This document shows, piece after piece, positions 38,294 to 48,636 of a stretch of 64,000 nucleotides of DNA. The notes beneath the pieces were generated by a model, which searched no databases, had not been told where the DNA came from, and saw nothing but the letters and a program-made list of their open reading frames with translations. How positions within the stretch are numbered: position 1 is the first letter of the stretch; the number at the start of each line of letters is the position of its first letter. A program made the translations under genes and the position numbers. Origin of the DNA: Phyllobacterium myrsinacearum (GTDB taxonomy: Bacteria; Pseudomonadota; Alphaproteobacteria; Rhizobiales; Rhizobiaceae); contig NZ_JACGXN010000013.1 of NCBI RefSeq assembly GCF_014138285.1, positions 62,001-126,000 of the forward strand. The letters are read 5' to 3'.

Positions 38294-38500
38294 ATGATAC
38301 CGGCAAGTTATCTCTTCAGGGATATTTACCGCCAGCATTGGGGTGATCCATGTGATATGAAGCCGCTCGACCTATCACATCCGCGGCCCGGCAATGGCAA
38401 GGGATACCTTGCCCGTGCTTACAGCTCTGTAATGACACTGTTTGTACGTCCAGCGCCGTCAACTCCGATCATGCCGAACTGTTCAATGAGCGGCCGGTAA
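38294..38500 (+). pseudogene. Short, probably truncated LacI-controlled gene
   Basis: A 68-codon frame with a strong GGAGAG ribosome site five bases upstream of the ATG and a LacI operator immediately before it, so the 5' end looks genuine (MIPASYLFRDIYRQHWGDP). The C-terminal half (VRPAPSTPIMPNCSMSGR) looks like non-coding or antisense sequence, and no continuation is evident in other frames. I read it as the start of a lost operon; a real small protein is not excluded. No family recognised. Confidence 0.4.
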
Positions 38501-38781
38501 ATCGCTCTTGGGGCGTGAAACCAGCCTTTCCCGGATGCGCGGGCAGTGGCTGCGCCGCAAACGGCGTCTTGAAGAACGCGATCGTGCGAATTCAAATCGC
38601 GGAGCGCTATGGCGAATTGCAAAGGTTGGCGTCAACAGACACGATTACCATGCAATCACTGCGTCTGCATTTTTCGCACCCGTAAAAATGCAGACGCCTG
38701 CACGGGTTTTCCATGCAGGCGAAATACTCTTTTCACATCGTATGTAGAGTACCTGATATATTGGTACGTTGATGTTTCCGA
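38501..38781. other. Gene-free stretch with two hairpins downstream of ssb
   Basis: No supported gene. Hairpin A (38661-38697) is GCGTCTGCATTTTT/AAAAATGCAGACGC with loop CGCACCCGT. Hairpin B (38696-38720) is GCCTGCA/TGCAGGC with loop CGGGTTTTCCA. They are adjacent and share two bases. ACCCGT in loop A is complementary to ACGGGT at the loop of B. They lie about 60-120 bases after the ssb stop and may terminate or stabilise its mRNA, or belong to a separate RNA. Confidence 0.55.
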
Positions 38782-39309
38782 TCAGAAAGGAATCTCGTCG
38801 TCGAGGTCACGTGAGAAATTGCCGCCTGCATTGCTGCTGCTACCCGATGGCGATGCGCTGGAACGACCGAAATCCGAACCATAATCACCATTGTCGGAAA
38901 CCTGACCACGGCTCGAACTGTCGAACGAACGTCCGCCGCCAGCGCCGGCACCCTCGCCGCGTGAATCGAGCATCTGCAATTCACCACGGAATTTCTGCAG
39001 AACGATTTCCGTCGTATAACGCTCGTTGCCGGTCTGATCCTGCCACTTGCGTGTCTGCAAGGCGCCCTCGATATAGACCTTCATGCCTTTTTTCAGGTAC
39101 TGCTCCGCAACCTTGGCCAGGTTATCATTGAAAATGACGATATTGTGCCACTCGGTCTTTTCCTTGCGCTCGCCGCTGTTCTTGTCGCGCCAGCTTTCCG
39201 ATGTCGCAATGCTGAAACTGACGACAGGGTCGCCCGAGCCCATTTTCCGGACTTCCGGATCCTTGCCCAGATTACCAACTAAAATTACCTTGTTGACACT
39301 ACCAGCCAT
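38782..39309 (-). CDS. ssb: Single-stranded DNA-binding protein
   Basis: A 175-aa SSB with an N-terminal OB fold ([20 protein letters not shown], then [20 protein letters not shown]), a Gly/Ser-rich disordered linker (about residues 115-165) and the acidic C-terminal tip DLDDEIPF that docks repair and replication partners. GGAG lies seven bases upstream of the ATG at 39307-39309. It is divergent from uvrA across a gap with an SOS box. Confidence 0.96.
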   Translation of the reverse strand: MAGSVNKVILVGNLGKDPEVRKMGSGDPVVSFSIATSESWRDKNSGERKEKTEWHNIVIFNDNLAKVAEQYLKKGMKVYIEGALQTRKWQDQTGNERYTTEIVLQKFRGELQMLDSRGEGAGAGGGRSFDSSSRGQVSDNGDYGSDFGRSSASPSGSSSNAGGNFSRDLDDEIPF

Positions 39310-39744
39310 AAAAATACTCCACAAAATTAGCTTTTCGATTTTGCGCCATCATACAGTACCAGCTCACCTAGAGGGTAACTGTCTGGCTCTATCCACAAAA
39401 TACTGCTCGGCGTGACCTCTGAAACCGTCAGCCTCCTGACAATTCAGTGGCAACTGACACTCTCCTGACAAATCTGTCAGTAGGCTTGAGCACCTGCATT
39501 ATCGGCTTACTGCAATATCTTGTATACACACGCATCGCAGGCACGGCAGCATTGGGTTTTGTACCGGTTTCCACGTCGCCTGCAATATTTGTTCTTTTTT
39601 TGTTCTATCACTTGCTCTATGGATGTCAACATGGCTATGGTGATTCCAACTCAGGTACGGCCTCGTAATTTGCTGGAAACTTTCTAAATAAGGGAAAGAC
39701 TCCGGCCAGCGAGCCAGTTCCTCCCCCATAACGGCGTGACAGTC
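39310..39744. other. ssb-uvrA divergent control region
   Basis: About 435 bases without a credible gene. It holds the SOS box described separately and an inverted repeat CTGACA-aatc-TGTCAG at 39465-39480, with two further CTGACA copies upstream at 39436 and 39454. The purpose of the CTGACA cluster is unknown. Confidence 0.5.
39591..39605 (+). promoter_or_regulatory. Alphaproteobacterial LexA (SOS) box
   Basis: GTTC-TTTTTTT-GTTC matches exactly the direct-repeat LexA site GTTC-N7-GTTC of alphaproteobacteria. It lies upstream of uvrA and between it and divergent ssb, genes known to be SOS-controlled in this group. Confidence 0.85.
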
Positions 39745-42666
<2,922 letters not shown>

Positions 42667-42671
42667 CAGAC

Positions 42672-42699
42672 AAACCCGCCGGAGACGGCGGGTTTTGTT
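42672..42699 (+). terminator. Terminator of uvrA
   Basis: AAACCCGCC-ggagac-GGCGGGTTT stem followed by TGTTT, directly after the uvrA stop. Confidence 0.88.
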
Positions 42700-42744
42700 T
42701 ATGTACAGGTTGGAATGAATAAGGATTGACGGGAGGAAACCATC

Positions 42745-43545
42745 ATGACCGCAAGCGGAACGATCAGAACAGGGATTGGCGGCTGGATTTTCGAGCCGTG
42801 GCGGGGCACGTTTTATCCCAAGGGTCTATCGAAAACCAAAGAGCTGGAATATGCCGGGCAACACCTGAGCACCATTGAAATCAACAGCACCTATTACGGC
42901 ACACAGAAGCCGGAAACCTTTGCCAAATGGGCAAGTTCAGTGCCGAACGGCTTTATTTTCTCGGTCAAGGGCAATCGGTTTGTTACCAATCGCCGTGTTC
43001 TTGCTGAAGCTGGAGAGTCGATGGAACGTTTCATCAAATCCGGCGTAGCGGAACTTGCCGACCGGCTTGGCCCGTTGCTCTGGCAGTTTGCCCCGACCAA
43101 GAAGTTCGATGCGGAGGATTTCGGTGCGTTCCTTGATCTCCTGCCGCAGAAGGAAGGCGGTATTCCCCTACGTCACACCGTCGAGGTGCGCCATCCATCC
43201 TTCATCGACCCTGATTTCATCGCGCTTCTGCGCAAGAAGAATGTGGCCGTGGTCTACGCCCATCACTTCGATTACCCTGAGATCGCCGATGTAACCGCCG
43301 ATTTCGTCTATGCCCGATTGCAGAAAGGCGATGATGCCATTGAGACCGCTTACCCGGCCAAGGAGCTCGATCTGTGGGCAGAGCGGGCCAAACTCTGGGC
43401 AAAGGGCGGCCAGCCGGATGATCTGCCCCTGGCCGCTCCCTCGGTCAAACCGGATAAGCAGCCGCGTGATGTTTTTGTCTATTTCATTCATGAAGGCAAA
43501 GTGCGCGCTCCGCAGGCAGCGCAAGCTCTAAAAGATCGTCTCTGA
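42745..43545 (+). CDS. DUF72 (YecE-like) family protein
   Basis: A 266-aa TIM-barrel-like protein of the DUF72 family: IRTGIGGWIFEPWRGTFYPK, then STIEINSTYYGTQKPETFAK and FSVKGNRFVTNRR, with EVRHPSF near the middle and DVFVYFIHEGK at the end. These match the family pattern throughout. The function is not established. It stands alone after uvrA with a GGGAGG ribosome site. Confidence 0.88.
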   Translation: MTASGTIRTGIGGWIFEPWRGTFYPKGLSKTKELEYAGQHLSTIEINSTYYGTQKPETFAKWASSVPNGFIFSVKGNRFVTNRRVLAEAGESMERFIKSGVAELADRLGPLLWQFAPTKKFDAEDFGAFLDLLPQKEGGIPLRHTVEVRHPSFIDPDFIALLRKKNVAVVYAHHFDYPEIADVTADFVYARLQKGDDAIETAYPAKELDLWAERAKLWAKGGQPDDLPLAAPSVKPDKQPRDVFVYFIHEGKVRAPQAAQALKDRL

Positions 43546-43728
43546 CGCGTCATGCGATAATTCTCAAGGATTGCCGCATAAAATATAATCATACTGCATA
43601 TATTTTAATCACATCACCGCTTCTGAGTTTTCCATTTCGCAGGCAAAACAGCAGGGAGTTGAGGAAACTCCCTGCTCCGCCATCGGTAAAATCACATTCC
43701 GCGAATTAATTCATTTTAGGGGTCGACT

Positions 43729-43744
43729 TGGCATGCTTCCTGCT
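43729..43744 (+). promoter_or_regulatory. Sigma-54 promoter of glnB-glnA
   Basis: TGGCATGCTTCCTGCT matches the -24/-12 form, with GG and GC separated by exactly ten bases. The predicted start is about 50 bases upstream of the glnB ATG. This implies NtrC-dependent induction under nitrogen limitation, as known for glnB-glnA in rhizobia. Confidence 0.75.
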
Positions 43745-43788
43745 TTTTGTTGAGGCAAGCGGGCAAGAGGCCCGCTCGCCATACATAG

Positions 43789-44142
<354 letters not shown>

Positions 44143-44217
44143 TCCTGCTATCCAATTGCTTGCGCACCATACGCGCCAGCCATCCGTTATCATCGTCGCT
44201 GAACAAGGAAAACTGAC

Positions 44218-45627
44218 ATGACGACCGCAAAAGACATTCTCAAACAGATCAAGGACAATGATGTAAAGTTCCTTGACCTTCGTTTCACGGATCCGAAGGG
44301 CAAGCTACAGCATGTGACGATGGACGTTGCCGAAGTCGACGAAGACATGTTTGCCGATGGCGTCATGTTTGACGGCTCCTCCATTGCCGGCTGGAAGGCC
44401 ATCAATGAATCCGACATGGTTCTCATGCCTGATACCGACACGGTTCACATGGACCCGTTCTTCGCACAGTCCACCATGGTCATCCTCTGCGACATCCTCG
44501 ACCCGATCTCGGGCGAAGCCTACAACCGCGATCCACGCGGCACTGCCAAGAAGGCAGAAGCCTATATGAAGGCGGAAGGTGTCGGCGACACGATCTTCGT
44601 TGGCCCGGAAGCTGAATTTTTTGTCTTCGACGACGTGAAGTACAAGGCTGATCCCTACAACACCGGCTTCAAGCTCGACTCCACCGAATTGCCGTCCAAT
44701 GACGACACCGACTACGAAACCGGCAACCTTGGCCACCGTCCGCGCGTCAAGGGCGGCTATTTCCCGGTTCCTCCGATTGATTCCTGCCAGGACATGCGTT
44801 CGGAAATGCTCACGGTTCTGACCGAAATGGGCGTCCGCGTTGAGAAGCACCACCACGAAGTGGCAGCAGCACAGCACGAACTGGGTATCAAGTTCGATGC
44901 CCTCACCCGCAATGCCGACAAGATGCTGATCTACAAGTACGTTGTGCATCAGGTTGCAAATGCCTACGGCAAGACAGCCACCTTCATGCCGAAGCCGATT
45001 TTCGGCGACAATGGTTCCGGCATGCACGTGCATATGTCGATCTGGAAGGACGGCAAGCCGACTTTCGCGGGCAATGAATATGCAGGTCTCTCCGAAAACT
45101 GCCTGTTCTTCATCGGCGGTATCATCAAGCACGCCAAGGCAATCAACGCATTCACCAACCCGTCGACCAACTCCTACAAGCGTCTGGTTCCAGGTTACGA
45201 AGCTCCGGTTCTGCTGGCTTACTCCGCCCGCAACCGTTCGGCATCCTGCCGTATTCCGTTCGGCTCTTCACCGAAGTCGAAGCGTGTTGAAATCCGCTTC
45301 CCGGATCCGACAGCCAACCCGTATCTCGGCTTTGCCGCCATGCTGATGGCCGGTCTCGACGGCATCAAGAACAAGATCCATCCCGGCCAGCCAATGGACA
45401 AGGACCTCTACGACCTTCCTGCAAAGGAACTCAAGAAGATCCCGACTGTCTGCGGTTCGCTGCGTGAAGCGCTTCAGAGCCTCGATAAGGATCGCGGCTT
45501 CCTCAAGGCTGGCGGCGTTTTCGATGACGACCAGATCGACAGCTTCATCGAACTCAAGATGGCTGAAGTGATGCGCTACGAAATGACCCCGCATCCGGTC
45601 GAATACGACATGTACTACTCGGTCTGA
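44218..45627 (+). CDS. glnA: Glutamine synthetase type I
   Basis: Condenses ammonium and glutamate to glutamine in a dodecamer. 469 aa with [10 protein letters not shown], the ATP-binding [11 protein letters not shown], the Asp/Arg active-site segment [10 protein letters not shown] and a C-terminal DLYDLPAKE containing the Tyr that is adenylylated in the type I-beta enzymes. It follows glnB after 75 bases with AAGGAA upstream. A strong terminator follows. Confidence 0.98.
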   Translation: MTTAKDILKQIKDNDVKFLDLRFTDPKGKLQHVTMDVAEVDEDMFADGVMFDGSSIAGWKAINESDMVLMPDTDTVHMDPFFAQSTMVILCDILDPISGEAYNRDPRGTAKKAEAYMKAEGVGDTIFVGPEAEFFVFDDVKYKADPYNTGFKLDSTELPSNDDTDYETGNLGHRPRVKGGYFPVPPIDSCQDMRSEMLTVLTEMGVRVEKHHHEVAAAQHELGIKFDALTRNADKMLIYKYVVHQVANAYGKTATFMPKPIFGDNGSGMHVHMSIWKDGKPTFAGNEYAGLSENCLFFIGGIIKHAKAINAFTNPSTNSYKRLVPGYEAPVLLAYSARNRSASCRIPFGSSPKSKRVEIRFPDPTANPYLGFAAMLMAGLDGIKNKIHPGQPMDKDLYDLPAKELKKIPTVCGSLREALQSLDKDRGFLKAGGVFDDDQIDSFIELKMAEVMRYEMTPHPVEYDMYYSV

Positions 45628-45650
45628 TCAGACCGATTTGTCGACAAGGA

Positions 45651-45675
45651 AACCCCGGGCATGCCCGGGGTTTTT
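45651..45675 (+). terminator. Terminator of glnB-glnA
   Basis: AACCCCGGGCA directly opposed to TGCCCGGGGTT gives an 11-bp arm palindrome followed by TTT; it will fold as a GC-rich stem with a tight loop. Confidence 0.88.
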
Positions 45676-46179
45676 GCGTTAGACCAAGGTATGGTCTTTA
45701 AAATGCATGGAAGAATGATATATTGGCCTTGGAGTGAGAGGCGAGCATTCGCCCGCCTCCCTCTTCCTAGATGATGAACCGAACCCGGAGCAAGATTTGC
45801 CAGCTCGTCCGGGTTCGTTTCATTTCCAGGGTGATAACAAGCGGTTTAAACCACATCGTTTCACCTCCAAGTTCAAAGGCAAGGCCATTGGCCCTTGCGT
45901 GATCTGAAAATCAGAATGATTTTCGAAGAGATCACGCAAAATCTAAGTTTTGCAGCGTCCTTTACGCGCCTGTAGCGCGTGGCGCTGCATGTCGGAAGGC
46001 CTATCTTTCCGACGCGCTGCTGGCACAGCGCATACTGCTTCGCCCTTGAAACTCTGTACTGAAATTATTGCCCCCTGCTCTGGTAAAGGCAATAAACGTA
46101 CAGTTGAATCAATGCGATACAGTGAGATGTTAGCAATATTTACCGGAAGAAAATGATGCTTTGGTCCAACGCCGGGCGA
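45676..46179. other. Long gap after glnA with several hairpins and a micro-ORF
   Basis: Apart from the 29-codon minus-strand frame listed separately, no gene is supported. Hairpins: GAGGCG/CGCCTC at 45738-45759; a perfect 10-bp stem CGAACCCGGA/TCCGGGTTCG at 45780-45817, followed by a T-rich stretch on the plus strand; GAAAATCA-gaa-TGATTTTC at 45906-45924; and a composite stem TGCAGCG/CGCTGCA enclosing ACGCGC/GCGCGT at 45951-45989. The last two look like a dispersed palindromic element. A 68-codon plus frame from 45950 was judged non-coding. Confidence 0.5.
45767..45856 (-). CDS. 29-aa micro-ORF with a strong ribosome site
   Basis: GGAGGTGA lies at ideal distance from an ATG (45854-45856) that opens a frame encoding MWFKPLVITLEMKRTRTSW and a basic/hydrophobic end (LLRVRFII). 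The N-terminus loosely recalls the MWxKPxV start of PqqA-type precursor peptides, but the Glu-x3-Tyr crosslink motif is absent and no partner enzyme is near. It could be a leader peptide, a small peptide gene, or chance; the ribosome site is the main support. Confidence 0.4.
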   Translation of the reverse strand: MWFKPLVITLEMKRTRTSWQILLRVRFII

Positions 46180-46977
46180 TTACACCGCGATTGCCTGAAG
46201 CACCTTCACGGCGGCAATCATCTCGCGCTCACGCAAAGCGCGCCGGGCAGCCGCTTCCGCATCCTCGCCCCACTGCTCGATGGTCCAGTCTTCATCGACA
46301 TGCGCCAAGGTCCACGCTTCTTCCCCGGAGACACGTCCTTTGGCTACGGCAAGCGCCAGAATGGCGGATCCGGTCAGTGTGGTGATCGTATGCAGCGCGG
46401 CGACCGCAAAGGCATCCTTGAATTGCCCGAGATGTACGCCGAGAGCGGCAAGCGTCTCGCGCGGCTGCTCCACATACATGACGCCTTCTGCCAGCACAAA
46501 CCGGGCACCGAGGTCGGACGCTGCCCAATCAATCACAGGATCCCAAAGTTCTGTCTGGCGATTGACCAGCCGTTCTGGCGAGCCGGCGCGATAGCACAAC
46601 ATGTCCGAGGAGGCAAAACGCAGCACATCTTCGAGGACAACTTGAGGGTCGCTGACGACCCCGTCGATCGCGGTGTTGGCCAGACGGGTGACCGGCATTT
46701 TCGCCGGGACGATGTCCTTGTCCTGTGCAGCGAATTCGTCAGCAATCATCTGTGCAAGCGCGCGGTTGGGTAGCGACAGGTTCTGGCGTGCCGGCGTCTT
46801 GACGCGCTTGCCGTCAAGTTCAACCGCAAACTGACCATCCCGTTCAACAACATCGACAGCTTTATAGAACCGTTTAGGAAACGGCAGATTTGACTGGACT
46901 TGTGCCCGGCGAACCGGATCTGCATCCGAAGGACCTTCCGGCGTATCCATATTGAAAAGGTCGTTGTTCATCGTCAT
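46180..46977 (-). CDS. ATP12-family F1-ATPase assembly chaperone
   Basis: A 265-aa homologue of the mitochondrial chaperone Atp12, which binds the F1 alpha subunit before hexamer assembly. Family stretches include RFYKAVDVVERDGQFAVELD, RVKTPARQNLSLPNRALAQM and the conserved C-terminal SGEEAWTLAHVDEDWTIEQW. Such genes are typical of alphaproteobacteria. An ATG two codons downstream is an alternative start. It follows rluC with a ~50-base gap. Confidence 0.9.
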   Translation of the reverse strand: MTMNNDLFNMDTPEGPSDADPVRRAQVQSNLPFPKRFYKAVDVVERDGQFAVELDGKRVKTPARQNLSLPNRALAQMIADEFAAQDKDIVPAKMPVTRLANTAIDGVVSDPQVVLEDVLRFASSDMLCYRAGSPERLVNRQTELWDPVIDWAASDLGARFVLAEGVMYVEQPRETLAALGVHLGQFKDAFAVAALHTITTLTGSAILALAVAKGRVSGEEAWTLAHVDEDWTIEQWGEDAEAAARRALREREMIAAVKVLQAIAV

Positions 46978-47024
46978 CGTCCGTATGCTTGGTCAGATTG
47001 ATGCAGGTTCCCGCTCAGCCTGTT

Positions 47025-48017
47025 CTAATTGTCTTCGTCGCCATCGCTCTCATCGAGCCCCAACAGGTTCCACGTCTGCACCATATGCGGCGGCAAAGGT
47101 GCCGTGACATCAATAATGCCGCTGCCGGATGGATTGGGCACGCGGATGCGGCGTGCATGCAGATGCAAGCGGTTCTGAATGCCACCGGGGAACGACCAGT
47201 TGGTATCCGCCTCGAAATATTTGGGATCGCCAATGATCGGGCAACCGATATGGGCTGCATGAACGCGAAGCTGGTGGGTGCGGCCCGTATAAGGCTCCAT
47301 TTCGAGCCACGTCAGCACCTGCCCCGCGGATTCGATCACCCGATAATATGACACTGCGTGATCGGAATCCGGTTCTCCGTGCTGCGCGACCCGCATCCTG
47401 TCACCATCGGGGGTAGTTTCCTTGACCAGCCAGGTTGTGATCTTGTCCTCGCGCTTGCGCGGAATGCCTTTGACAAGTGCCCAATAGGTCTTCTTGGTCT
47501 CGCGCTCGCGGAATGCCGCTGTCAGCGCCTGTGCAGCGCTGCGTGTGCGCGCAACCACAAGAACACCTGACGTATCGCGATCAAGCCGATGCACAAGCCG
47601 CGGCTTCTCGCCCTTCTTGTTGCGCCAGGCTTCCAGCATATCGTCCACATGGCGATTGACGCCGGAACCGCCCTGCACTGCCAATCCTGCAGGCTTGTTG
47701 AAAACGAAAACCTTGGGGTCTTCATAAAGCAGCATCTGGGAAAGAACGTCGCCATCTTCGCGGCCACGAATACTTTTGCCGGTCAAATGCTGGTTTTCAG
47801 ACTTGGCATCAACCGCCAGCGGCGGGATGCGAATGGTCTGGCCGGCCTGTAACCTGGTATCGGATTTGGCGCGCGATCCATCGACGCGAACCTGCCCGGA
47901 CCGCAGCAATTTCTGCAGCGGCCCGAAGCCCAAACCCGGATAATGTACCTTGAACCATCGATCAAGGCGCATTTCCGCCTCGCCCGTGTCAACTGTCTTC
48001 TGTTCTACCGCTGCCAT
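47025..48017 (-). CDS. rluC: RluC/RluD-family 23S rRNA pseudouridine synthase
   Basis: A 330-aa enzyme with an N-terminal S4 RNA-binding domain (RLDRWFKVHYPGLGFGPLQK) and the catalytic domain containing Asp in HRLDRDTSGVLVVA and the later GRTHQLRVH motif. The specific uridines modified cannot be fixed by sequence alone; RluC is more likely than RluD by the S4/linker layout. It follows crcB and precedes the ATP12 gene on the same strand. Confidence 0.88.
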   Translation of the reverse strand: MAAVEQKTVDTGEAEMRLDRWFKVHYPGLGFGPLQKLLRSGQVRVDGSRAKSDTRLQAGQTIRIPPLAVDAKSENQHLTGKSIRGREDGDVLSQMLLYEDPKVFVFNKPAGLAVQGGSGVNRHVDDMLEAWRNKKGEKPRLVHRLDRDTSGVLVVARTRSAAQALTAAFRERETKKTYWALVKGIPRKREDKITTWLVKETTPDGDRMRVAQHGEPDSDHAVSYYRVIESAGQVLTWLEMEPYTGRTHQLRVHAAHIGCPIIGDPKYFEADTNWSFPGGIQNRLHLHARRIRVPNPSGSGIIDVTAPLPPHMVQTWNLLGLDESDGDEDN

Positions 48018-48053
48018 AACTCATACCTTGTCTAGTCAGGCCTGCGCTTAGCA

Positions 48054-48431
48054 CTAAGCGACTGCTCTTGCGAGCCATAATCCTAAAAACAGCGCTCCAA
48101 TGCTCAATATCACGCTCAGGAGGACATAAATCAGTGCTGTAATGACCTCACCACGCTCCCATAAAAGGGCAACATCCAGCGAGAATGACGAGAACGTGGT
48201 GAAGCCGCCCATAATCCCCACAGCCACAAACAGGCGCAACTCGTTCGAACCATCGAAACGGCGGGCTAGAAGTTCGATGAACAGCCCCATCAACAGCCCG
48301 CCAACCACGTTCACGGTTAACGTTCCATAGGGGAAAGATGCGCCAAAAACCCGGGTCATCAGGATGCCGACAAGATATCGGGCAACCGAACCGATCGCTC
48401 CGCCTGATGCAACCAGTAGTATTGCGTTCAC
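48054..48431 (-). CDS. crcB: Fluoride ion exporter CrcB/Fluc
   Basis: A 125-aa dual-topology fluoride channel with four membrane helices. The signatures VASGGAIGSVARYL, TVNVVGGLLMGLF (the conserved Asn) and GGFTTFSSFSLD (the Phe track) are present. No fluoride riboswitch was recognised upstream. It is divergent from ndvA and is the first gene of a run crcB-rluC-ATP12. Confidence 0.93.
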   Translation of the reverse strand: MNAILLVASGGAIGSVARYLVGILMTRVFGASFPYGTLTVNVVGGLLMGLFIELLARRFDGSNELRLFVAVGIMGGFTTFSSFSLDVALLWERGEVITALIYVLLSVILSIGALFLGLWLARAVA

Positions 48432-48462
48432 TTTACATTGCCTCCGGCGGTTTATTCTGTGA

Positions 48463-48478
48463 AGTCAAATATTTGACT
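48463..48478. promoter_or_regulatory. Perfect 16-bp palindrome between crcB and ndvA
   Basis: AGTCAAATATTTGACT is a perfect palindrome 31 bp upstream of crcB on one side and about 160 bp upstream of ndvA on the other. It has the size of a dimeric regulator site; the regulator is unknown. Confidence 0.5.
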
Positions 48479-48636
48479 CATCACGGGACGTTAACAAACG
48501 TAGAAAAATGTTCCTTGAACAGACGCGGAACTGACACAACTTTAGAGCATTGAATATTGCAGCGCACAAGCACCTCATGCAGAGTCAAAAAATGAGGAAT
48601 GTGCGCAGAAGCGGGCATAACGAGCGGAGTGGCAAA

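Noticed and set aside
38419-38747. Short frames on both strands between the LacI locus and ssb
   Set aside because: They lack ribosome sites and overlap each other or the hairpins; at best they are remnants, so only the 38294-38500 frame was listed.
39447-39668. 73-codon frame in the ssb-uvrA gap
   Set aside because: It has no ribosome site, runs through the SOS box and has an atypical composition.
44305-45132. 275-codon minus-strand frame opposite glnA
   Set aside because: Complement of the highly biased glnA codons; His/Val-rich without any fold signature.
45950-46156. 68-codon frame after glnA
   Set aside because: It begins inside a palindromic element, lacks a ribosome site and shows no recognisable sequence.
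48432-48540. Fluoride riboswitch upstream of crcB
   Set aside because: The conserved riboswitch core is not present; the only strong feature is the AT-rich palindrome.
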